A DNA stretch of 64,000 nucleotides, from positions 4,124,501 to 4,188,500 of the forward strand of contig NZ_JBGCUS010000001.1 in assembly GCF_041415945.1 (NCBI RefSeq). The letters are read 5' to 3'. Position 1 is the first letter of the stretch. Each line of letters starts with the position of its first letter. Below, in pieces: positions 1 to 5,807 of the stretch. The notes beneath the pieces were generated by a model that was given only the letters and a program-made list of their open reading frames with translations, did not search any database and was not told the DNA's origin. The position numbers and the translations under genes are program-made. The stretch is from Ancylobacter sp. IITR112 (GTDB lineage Bacteria; Pseudomonadota; Alphaproteobacteria; Rhizobiales; Xanthobacteraceae).

Positions 1-375
1 CTGGCCCGCCATGCCGCGCGCGAGGCCGGCCCGGCGGAGATCGCCCGCATCGGCGACGCGCTCGCCCGCAACCGGCGCGACCTCGGCGACATGACGGCGT
101 TCGGCGCTTCCGACATCGCCTTCCATTACGAGATCGTGCTGGTGGCGCAGAACCCGCTGTTCAATGGGCTGCACCAGGCGGTGGTGCAATGGCTCTCCAA
201 GCAGCGCCAGGTGACGCTGCAGGTCGCCGAGGCAAAGGAACTGGCCCTCGCCTTTCACGAGCGCATCTATGCGGCGATCGCCGCCCATGATCCCGACGCG
301 GCGGAAGCGGCGATGCGCGCGCATCTGGAAGCGGTGGAATCGTTCTACTGGGAGCGCGAGGGCGCAGCGGGCTGA
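1..375 (+). CDS. GntR/FadR-type regulator, C-terminal fragment
   Basis: The reading frame is open from the first base of the window and ends with TGA at 373-375, so the gene starts to the left of the window. The visible 124 residues match the all-alpha FCD ligand-binding domain of FadR-subfamily GntR regulators: a FHYEIV helix with a conserved His, an NPLF segment, then HERIYAAIAAHDPDAAEAAM near the end, which is the usual last helix pair. Such proteins bind a small acid and repress a nearby catabolic operon. The DNA-binding winged helix is not visible. The next gene is convergent, so the target is probably to the left. Confidence 0.85.
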   Translation: MARHAAREAGPAEIARIGDALARNRRDLGDMTAFGASDIAFHYEIVLVAQNPLFNGLHQAVVQWLSKQRQVTLQVAEAKELALAFHERIYAAIAAHDPDAAEAAMRAHLEAVESFYWEREGAAG

Positions 376-424
376 ACGCCCGGCCGGCGGCGGCCGAGCC
401 AGCCCCGTGCCTCAGCCCCTCGCC

Positions 425-1681
425 TCAGCCCCGCGCCTGCTCCAGCAGCCGGCGCAGCACCGATTCCATCTCGGCGAGGTCGCTATAGACCACGGCGTAG
501 CGCGGGAGCCGCTCCAGCGTGTCGAAGAAGGCGTCGAGCTCGGCGGCGCCGGCGGGCTCGGCGAGGCCGAATTCGGCGTCCATCAGTTCCAGCAGCGCCC
601 GCGCCGGCCCGATGGGCTCGACCTCGGTGGGGCGGCCGGCCTCGAAACGGGGAAAGACCAGGCAGGCGAGGCGATTTTCCGGCCCGGCAGGTGGCATGTG
701 GCACGCCAGCGGCACCGGGAGATAGCAGCCACGCTTCTCGCCCGCGCCGATGCGCGGCTGGTCGGCGAGGCCGGGATAGAACGGCGCCAGCACATCCAGG
801 CTGCCGGACTTGAGATTGATCGCGCCCGGGCAGGGCAGCACCACCGCCTCGCCGCCGGCAAAGGCGATGGCCGGGCAATCATCCGTGCCGAAGCGCCAGC
901 CGCGCGCCACCAGATAGGCCGACAGGGTGCTCTTTCCCGCGCCGGAAATGCCCGCCATCATCAGCGTGCCGTCGGCGGTGGACAGCGCGGCGGCATGAAC
1001 GAACATCGCTGGCGGCGGGTCGCGATAGACGAGATCGAGCAGCCACAGATGCGACTTGCCCACCGCCTGCGACGCCTCGTCGGTGAACAGCCGGCGGGTG
1101 ACGGCCCCGCCCTCGACGCAGCGCAGGGTGAAGCCTTCTTCCTCGACGATGACATCGAGCGTGGCGGCAACCGGGTGGCGGGCGGGAGCGGGATCGAGAA
1201 AACCGCTGAAGAAACCCATCAGCCTTTCGCCGGTGGCAAGGCGCGATTGCATGCAGCCGGGGACGCTGGTCCCGCCGCGTCGGCGTCCGGTGGTGAGCAG
1301 GCGCAGGACGACGGAGGTTTCCGCCAGCCGGACCTGGCATTGCTGCAGCAGTTCCGCTGGACGGCTCTCCGGCAGCGGGGCGGCGGGGGGAGGCGCGGTC
1401 GCGCCGGCCGGAGCGGGGCGCAGCCGCACCCGGCCGGCGCCGTCGCGCTCGATCCAGCCGAGGTCTTCCCAGGCGCCGAGGCAGGCATGGACATCCTGCG
1501 CATCGAGCGCTGCCGTGCCCTCGCCGAGGGCGGCGGGCGCGGTGAACTGCTCCGGCAGCGACAGGAAGAGCCGCGCGGCGGGCGCGTTGAGCGCATGTGC
1601 CATTTCGGCGATCTGGTCGAAGACGAACAGCACGTCATCGAGCACGCGGAAATAGAAGCGCGGTTCGGCGGCGGAAATCAT
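425..1681 (-). CDS. PqqD-like / HPr-kinase-like fusion protein
   Basis: 418 residues. Residues about 7-85 resemble a PqqD-type peptide-binding domain (FVFDQIAEMAHALNAPAARL, then a helix ending in LGWIERDG). Residues about 165-410 resemble the HPr kinase/phosphorylase catalytic core: a P-loop GISGAGKST at 244-252, then GWRFGTDDCPAIA at 261-273, matching the paired Asp that follows the P-loop in HprK. HprK-related kinases of this type (as I recall, TIGRFAM HprK-related kinase A) occur next to separate PqqD-like and NTP_transf_5 genes; here the PqqD part is fused. Homologues ThcoK and PadeK phosphorylate the C-terminal Ser of lasso-peptide precursors. It lies downstream of five small peptide genes on the same strand, so they are the likely substrates. 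The start is the first ATG; the frame is open back to about 1765 but has no better start. Confidence 0.85.
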   Translation of the reverse strand: MISAAEPRFYFRVLDDVLFVFDQIAEMAHALNAPAARLFLSLPEQFTAPAALGEGTAALDAQDVHACLGAWEDLGWIERDGAGRVRLRPAPAGATAPPPAAPLPESRPAELLQQCQVRLAETSVVLRLLTTGRRRGGTSVPGCMQSRLATGERLMGFFSGFLDPAPARHPVAATLDVIVEEEGFTLRCVEGGAVTRRLFTDEASQAVGKSHLWLLDLVYRDPPPAMFVHAAALSTADGTLMMAGISGAGKSTLSAYLVARGWRFGTDDCPAIAFAGGEAVVLPCPGAINLKSGSLDVLAPFYPGLADQPRIGAGEKRGCYLPVPLACHMPPAGPENRLACLVFPRFEAGRPTEVEPIGPARALLELMDAEFGLAEPAGAAELDAFFDTLERLPRYAVVYSDLAEMESVLRRLLEQARG

Positions 1682-1800
1682 GTCGGGGTCGGTCGCCTCG
1701 TTCCTGCGGAACGCGCGCGGCGCGTGCCGATGCCTGCGGCGGCCCGGCCGTCGCGCAGCGTGTCATGGAAGCTGAATGTCATGGCAAAGGAAGCTGTCGC

Positions 1801-1860
1801 CTAGGGCGTTTTCGAGCGAAGCGGATACCGGTTCGCCTGCAGAAAACGCGACGAAACAAG
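1801..1860 (+). repeat. Rhizobiales-type intergenic repeat, copy 1
   Basis: The stretch begins CTAGGGCGTTTTCGAGCGAA, passes through a central GGTTCGC and ends in AGAAAACGC. Its reverse complement is closely matched at 62803-62880. I recognise this as a dispersed element common between genes in Rhizobiales. It sits between the last small peptide gene (E) and the kinase gene. Two arms (GCGTTTTC and GAAAACGC) are complementary, so it could fold as a hairpin within the peptide-kinase transcript. Confidence 0.65.
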
Positions 1861-1902
1861 GAATGAGATCACTGCATTTTTTCCGTGAAACGGTGAAATG
1901 AT

Positions 1903-2112
1903 CTAGCTGTCGGCGGCGGCGCGCCGGATCGACATGAGGCTGAGCGTGGCCGGCAGGCCATAGGCCGCGGCCTTGCCGAGCTGGCGCAGCGCGGCGCGGC
2001 GGCGTGTATCGGCCGTCAGCGGGGCGCTCGCGGGAGCCTGGCACATGGGAGCCTGGTCGGGCCGCGCATCGCGGTTCGGCTCGACGGGGCGACGGTCGGC
2101 GTCGGCGGACAT
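1903..2112 (-). CDS. Small conserved peptide E of the five-peptide array
   Basis: 69 residues. The ATG at 2110-2112 is preceded by GGAGA at good spacing and is preferred to an in-frame ATG 15 codons upstream. The N-terminal 35 residues are hydrophilic and variable. The last 34 residues carry the array consensus: RRRAALRQLGKAAAYG, then LPATLSLM, then RRAAADS ending in Ser followed by TAG. It is the last of five paralogues before the kinase gene. It diverges from A-C at several positions but keeps the RRR, LG, AA-Y, P-TL-LM and final Ser. No known family is recognised. It could be a modified peptide precursor or a small membrane-active peptide. Confidence 0.8.
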   Translation of the reverse strand: MSADADRRPVEPNRDARPDQAPMCQAPASAPLTADTRRRAALRQLGKAAAYGLPATLSLMSIRRAAADS

Positions 2113-2224
2113 ATCAGTCTCCGTTCGACAGGCGGCGGCGCCGCTGTCGGCCATCAATTATCGGCCGACCTTCACGGGTCGGGATGGAGCGCCCGCCGCC
2201 CGTGCCGCCGTGAGGCGGGGGAGG

Positions 2225-2419
2225 TCAGCTCGCGCGGGCTGAGCGGGGCATCATCATCAGGCCGAGGGTGACGGGCACGCCATAGGCGGCCGCCCGGCCG
2301 AGCTTCGCCAGCGCCGCGCGCCGGCGCGGATTTGGCGGCGCGCCACAGCCGGACGCGGCAGCCTCGTCGCCTTTGGCCGCCGGATCGCGTTCCGGGGTCG
2401 TATCACCGCTCGCTGCCAC
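2225..2419 (-). CDS. Small conserved peptide D of the five-peptide array
   Basis: 64 residues, most likely starting at GTG 2417-2419, which has GGAGG six bases upstream; a longer frame back to 2524 has no good ribosome site. The variable acidic N-terminal part contains one Cys (SGCGAPP). The conserved part is RRRAALAKLGRAAAYG, VPVTLGLM, then MMPRSARAS ending in Ser. It is the most divergent copy (MMMPRS replaces MSVRRA) but keeps the same spacing from the RRR to the Ser. It has its own ribosome site and lies 139 bases after C and 112 before E. Function unknown. Confidence 0.8.
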   Translation of the reverse strand: MAASGDTTPERDPAAKGDEAAASGCGAPPNPRRRAALAKLGRAAAYGVPVTLGLMMMPRSARAS

Positions 2420-2438
2420 GCCACGCCTCCATTGCCGG

Positions 2439-2455
2439 GCCCTCCGCCGGAGGGC
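2439..2455. repeat. Perfect inverted repeat upstream of peptide D
   Basis: GCCCTCC and GGAGGGC are 7-base perfect arms around a 3-base GCC centre, about 20 bases upstream of the peptide D start codon. There is no T-run, so it is not a typical intrinsic terminator. It could slow transcription, protect the mRNA end or control access to the D ribosome site. Confidence 0.5.
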
Positions 2456-2558
2456 GGGCGGATCCGCAAGAAGGTAGTACTGAACCATCAACGACCTTGC
2501 GTCAATCGCAGCGGCGCCGGCCACGCATATGCGGGTGTTTGGCGCCGCATTGTCAGCA

Positions 2559-2726
2559 TCAACTGGCAGCGGCGGCGCGGCGTACCGACATCAGCGCCAG
2601 CGTGGTGGGGACGGCATAGACGGCGGCGCGGCCGAGCTTGCGCAGCGTTTCGCGGCGGCGCTCGTCGGTTTCCGGCGCGGTGGCGGGCGTGCGCGTGCCG
2701 GCCGTGCCACCGTTTTCGCTGTTCAT
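2559..2726 (-). CDS. Small conserved peptide C of the five-peptide array
   Basis: 55 residues. The ATG overlaps the stop of gene B in an ATGA (2723-2726), so the two are translationally coupled. After a variable 19-residue N-terminus (MNSENGGTAGTRTPATAPE) comes DERRRETLRKLGRAAVYAV, PTTLALM and SVRRAAAAS, ending exactly at Ser. From DERRR to AAA the sequence is identical to A and B at the protein level, so the three are recent duplicates. The hydrophobic 13-residue core is flanked by basic residues on both sides, resembling a membrane-active or membrane-spanning helix. No known family is recognised. It is too short for routine gene callers and could be missed. Confidence 0.85.
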   Translation of the reverse strand: MNSENGGTAGTRTPATAPETDERRRETLRKLGRAAVYAVPTTLALMSVRRAAAAS

Positions 2727-2899
2727 CCCGGAATGCTCACGGCGGCGGCGCGGCGCACCGACATCAGCGCCAGCGTGGTCGGCACCGCATAGACGGCGGC
2801 GCGGCCGAGCTTGCGCAGAGTCTCGCGGCGGCGCTCATCCGTTTCGGCGGCCGTCGCGGGCGCGGCTTCCCCAGCCTTGTGTTCGATATCGTGGCTCAT
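2723..2899 (-). CDS. Small conserved peptide B of the five-peptide array
   Basis: 58 residues. It starts in an ATGA overlap with gene A (2896-2899) and ends in an ATGA overlap with gene C. The N-terminal 20 residues (rich in Glu, Ala and Thr) differ from A and C. DERRRETLRKLGRAAVYAV and PTTLALM are then identical to them. After SVRRAAAVS there are three extra residues, IPG, so the aligned Ser is not terminal here. The near identity of the conserved part with its neighbours shows recent tandem duplication, while the divergent N-termini argue for selection on the C-terminal block. Confidence 0.85.
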   Translation of the reverse strand: MSHDIEHKAGEAAPATAAETDERRRETLRKLGRAAVYAVPTTLALMSVRRAAAVSIPG

Positions 2900-3060
2900 G
2901 GCTCAGGGCTCGCAGCGGCGGCGCGGCGTACCGACATCAGCGCCAGCGTGGTGGGCACGGCATAGACGGCGGCGCGGCCGAGCTTGCGCAACGTCTCGCG
3001 GCGGCGCTCGTCGGTGGCGGGGGCCTTGTCGGTTTCGGGATTTGAGGGGAGCTGGGACAT
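2896..3060 (-). CDS. Small conserved peptide A, first of the five-peptide array
   Basis: 54 residues. This is the first gene of the minus-strand peptide unit; its ATG is at 3058-3060, preceded by a GAGATGGAT stretch. The variable N-terminus MSQLPSNPETDKAPAT leads into DERRRETLRKLGRAAVYAV, PTTLALM and SVRRAAAAS, followed by PEP before the stop. The stop overlaps the start of B. The aligned Ser of the family is present but followed by three residues. The basic-hydrophobic-basic pattern also resembles a Tat signal (RRxxL, hydrophobic run, Ala-rich end), but nothing follows for export, so an export signal alone is unlikely. Confidence 0.85.
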   Translation of the reverse strand: MSQLPSNPETDKAPATDERRRETLRKLGRAAVYAVPTTLALMSVRRAAAASPEP

Positions 3061-3259
3061 ATCCATCTCGTACTGACCGCAGGAAAGGCAGACGCGCAGA
3101 AATCACCTTCCTATGATACCTAAAAGGTTCTATGGCACCAGCGTTATTTGCGGCCACGAGAACATTGGGGCGGCTTGCCGGTCGCGACCTGGCCCCTTAC
3201 CGTCGCGTGGGCGCCGGCGACATTGGAGATGGCGCCCGCGCGTGGGCCCTGGAGGCGTG
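3061..3259. promoter_or_regulatory. Divergent intergenic region between peptide A and nucleotidyltransferase
   Basis: These 199 bases separate the minus-strand peptide genes from the plus-strand nucleotidyltransferase. Bases 3100-3150 are clearly richer in A and T than the surroundings. On the minus strand a TATCAT hexamer (3112-3117) could be a -10 element for the peptide operon; I see no convincing -35 partner. The nucleotidyltransferase has a strong GGAGG at 3251-3255. A shared bidirectional promoter would fit one joint system. Confidence 0.45.
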
Positions 3260-4330
3260 ATGTCACACCCGAATTCGGTCGACGCCCTGCGGCGGCTCTG
3301 CGTGCTGCTCTCGCCCTTTTCCACCACCGAGGCGGCGCGGGCGGCGGCCGCGACCATGCCGTCCTGGCCGGCGGCCCTCGCCCAGGCCGATATGCACCGG
3401 CTCATCCCCGCTTTCCATGTCGCCCTCGCGCGCCATGGCCTGGCCGATGCTGTGGACGCGGAGCTGGCCGAGGTGCTGGCGGCGGTGGCGGACTGGAACA
3501 CCGAGCGCAATACGGGCTTCCGCCGCCAGATGCGGGTGGTCAGCGCCGCCTTCAACGCCGCCGGCCTGGAGCCGGTCTGGCTCAAGGGGGCGCTCACCCT
3601 GCTGCCGCCCGATGGCCCGGCCGCCGGGCGCCAGATGATGGATCTGGATGTCTGGCTGCCGGAGGAGAGCCGGCAGCGCGCGGCGATGACTGTGCTGAAC
3701 GGCCTTGGCTACGGCTTCCAGGACGGCCTTGGTGGCTGCGCGCGGCATTACCCGCCCTTTTTCCATCCTGAGGAAATGGCGCGGATCGAACTGCATCGCA
3801 CCATTGTCGACCCCGACGAGACGCTCCTGCCGGTCGACGAGGCCGCGGCCGGCCTCGTCATGGAGGATTGGGAGGGGCTGCGGATCGCGCAGCTCGATCC
3901 GCTGTCGCGCGCCCTCTGCTCGCTGGCGCAATGCACCGACCGCCGGCCCGACCGGCTGGGCACGGCCGAAGTACCGCTCATGAAGGCGCTCGATTTCGTC
4001 GGGCGCATCCATGCCGATTTCGGCGGCGTCGTCCCGCCGGCGCTGGTCGAGCGCGCCGTGCGGGCGGGATGGGAGCGCTCGACCCAGCGCTTCCTCACGC
4101 TCACCGACAGCTATTTCGGCCTGCCGAACCCGTTTCCCTCCGATCCGGAACTGGTGCGGCTGCTGGAGCGCTTCACGCGCCGGCCGCGCTGGCACCACAC
4201 GCTCAAGGCTGCCCGTTCGCTGTTCGGCACGGGCGGGTGGGCGGCGCTGCGAGCGCCGGGCAAGGCGGCGAACATGGCGGCCTATTTCGTCGGCCGGCTG
4301 TTGGCGCCGGACAGGCCGGCCAAGCTTTAG
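3260..4330 (+). CDS. NTP_transf_5-type nucleotidyltransferase
   Basis: 356 residues starting at ATG 3260, four bases after GGAGG; the longer frame back to 3113 encodes low-complexity Arg/Gly sequence and is rejected. The signature is at residues 106-131: VWLKGA, then R124-QMMDLD with Asp128 and Asp130, matching the KGA...R..D.D metal-binding motif of the NTP_transf_5 family (Pol-beta superfold nucleotidyltransferases). The donor and acceptor are unknown for this family. As I recall, members accompany HprK-related kinases and PqqD-like proteins, and also occur in some lasso-peptide clusters. Here it is divergent from the peptide-kinase unit. It may nucleotidylate or otherwise modify the same peptides, or a phosphorylated product. 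Confidence 0.8.
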   Translation: MSHPNSVDALRRLCVLLSPFSTTEAARAAAATMPSWPAALAQADMHRLIPAFHVALARHGLADAVDAELAEVLAAVADWNTERNTGFRRQMRVVSAAFNAAGLEPVWLKGALTLLPPDGPAAGRQMMDLDVWLPEESRQRAAMTVLNGLGYGFQDGLGGCARHYPPFFHPEEMARIELHRTIVDPDETLLPVDEAAAGLVMEDWEGLRIAQLDPLSRALCSLAQCTDRRPDRLGTAEVPLMKALDFVGRIHADFGGVVPPALVERAVRAGWERSTQRFLTLTDSYFGLPNPFPSDPELVRLLERFTRRPRWHHTLKAARSLFGTGGWAALRAPGKAANMAAYFVGRLLAPDRPAKL

Positions 4331-4455
4331 CGTGTTTCGCTCGACATTGCTTCAGCCCGCGGCGCGGCAGTCTTCTCAGTCGGGGAAGCTCCCGCGACGA
4401 TCCAGCGCGAAAGGTAGCCGGCGGGGGTGGACCCGCCTGCCATTTCGCAGGAAGT

Positions 4456-4487
4456 AAGCCGGGTGCGCCGGGCGCCCCGCCCGGCTT
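4456..4487. repeat. Inverted repeat after the nucleotidyltransferase gene
   Basis: AAGCCGGG (4456-4463) and CCCGGCTT (4480-4487) are perfect 8-base arms with a 16-base GC-rich centre. It lies in the 226-base gap before the permease gene. There is no T-run, so it would be at best a weak or Rho-assisted terminator. Confidence 0.45.
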
Positions 4488-4556
4488 CCCTGCTGCCGGC
4501 GGTGCCGGGCGCGGCCTCGCGCCTGCCGCCGGCCCGTTTGGCGGAGCGCGCGGCCG

Positions 4557-5795
4557 ATGGCGCTGACCCTGATCATCTTCGTCCTCGTCTATGTCGCCAT
4601 GGGCTTCGGCAAGCTGCCGGGCTTCCGGGTGGACCGTACCGGGGCGGCCATTATCGGCATGCTGGCGGTGATCGTGACCGGCGGCATCAGCCCCAAGGCG
4701 GCGTGGGACTCGATCGACTATGCCAGCGCCGGCATGCTGTTCGGACTGATGGTGGTCTCTGCTGCCTTCGTCGTCTCCGGCTTCTACGCCTGGACCGCCG
4801 CGCGGGTGGCGCTGCTGCCGGTGAGCCCGCCGGTGCTGCTTGCGGCGCTTGTGGGGGTCGGCGGCGCGCTCTCGGCGCTGCTGACCAATGATGTGGTGGT
4901 GGTGGCGATGACGCCGCTGCTGGTCCAGCTCACCCTGGCGCGCGGGCTGAACCCGGTGCCGTTCCTCCTCGCCTTCTGCTTCGCCGCCAATACCGGCTCG
5001 GCCGGCACGCTGATCGGCTCGCCGCAGAACATGATCGCCGCCCAGCAGCTTGGCCTGTCCTTCACCGGCTTTCTCGCCCTCGCCGGCCTGCCGGCGCTGG
5101 CCTCGCTGCCGCTGGTGTGGGGGATCGTGACGCTAGTCTATCGCGGCCGCTGGACGCTGCCGGCCGGCGCCGCGCCGCCGCGGGATCCCGCCGCGCCGCC
5201 GGTGCGGCTCGACAGGGCGGAAACGGCGAAGGCGGGGGTGGTGACGGTGCTCGTGGTCGCGGCCTTCATCGTCAGCGACTGGCCGCGCGAGCTGATCGCG
5301 CTCGGCGCCGCCGGCGTGCTGCTGATCAACCGGCAGATCGCCTCGCGCGACCTGCTGGCGCATGTCGATGGCGACCTGCTGGTGCTGATCATGAGCCTGT
5401 TCGTCGTCAATGCCGCCATGGCCGCGACCGGCCTGCCGCAGGAATTGCTGGGCGGGCTGCGCGCGCTCGGACTCAATCTCGACGCGCCGCTGGCGCTCTA
5501 TGTCGCCGGCGGCGTGCTGAGCAACATCGTCGGCAACAACCCCGCCGTGATCCTGCTGGTGCCTTTCCTTGACCCTGCGGGCGACGCCGAGGCGCTGGGT
5601 GCGGCGCTGGCGCTCGGCACCGGCTTTTCCAGCAACCTCATCGTCTTCGGCAGCCTCGCCGGCATCATCGTGGTGGAACAGGCGGCGGCCTGCGGGGTGA
5701 AGATCTCGTTCGGCGAATTCGCCCGCGCCGGCGTGCCGGTCACACTCGCCTGCATGGCGATGGCGGCCGGCTGGATCGCGCTGATCGCCGCCTGA
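4557..5795 (+). CDS. SLC13/ArsB-superfamily anion permease
   Basis: 412 residues, almost entirely hydrophobic, with about ten to twelve predicted membrane segments. Two halves each carry a re-entrant-loop-like motif: GGALSALLTNDVVVVAMTPL in the first half with NTGSAGTLIGSPQN after it, and LSNIVGNNPAVILLVPF in the second. These are typical of the ion-transporter superfamily that includes ArsB, NhaD, CitM and SLC13 carriers. The TrkA-C domains found between halves in many SLC13 family members are absent; only a short loop of about 25 residues (RGRW to ETAKAG) joins them. The substrate cannot be told; dicarboxylate, sulfate or arsenite are all possible. It has no evident operon partner. Confidence 0.8.
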   Translation: MALTLIIFVLVYVAMGFGKLPGFRVDRTGAAIIGMLAVIVTGGISPKAAWDSIDYASAGMLFGLMVVSAAFVVSGFYAWTAARVALLPVSPPVLLAALVGVGGALSALLTNDVVVVAMTPLLVQLTLARGLNPVPFLLAFCFAANTGSAGTLIGSPQNMIAAQQLGLSFTGFLALAGLPALASLPLVWGIVTLVYRGRWTLPAGAAPPRDPAAPPVRLDRAETAKAGVVTVLVVAAFIVSDWPRELIALGAAGVLLINRQIASRDLLAHVDGDLLVLIMSLFVVNAAMAATGLPQELLGGLRALGLNLDAPLALYVAGGVLSNIVGNNPAVILLVPFLDPAGDAEALGAALALGTGFSSNLIVFGSLAGIIVVEQAAACGVKISFGEFARAGVPVTLACMAMAAGWIALIAA

Positions 5796-5807
5796 AGCGT
5801 CGGCGTC

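Noticed and set aside
1903..3060. Small genes as Tat signal remnants
   Set aside because: The RR motif and Ala-rich end are suggestive, but five short proteins all end there with no mature domain, and all keep the same Ser.
2432..3116. Plus-strand frames across the peptide array with repeated segments
   Set aside because: They repeat only because the antisense DNA repeats; ribosome sites, ATGA overlaps and divergent N-termini support the minus strand.
425..4330. Lasso-peptide biosynthetic cluster
   Set aside because: No asparagine-synthetase-like cyclase, no transglutaminase-like protease and no exporter adjacent; only the kinase and PqqD resemble lasso-cluster parts.
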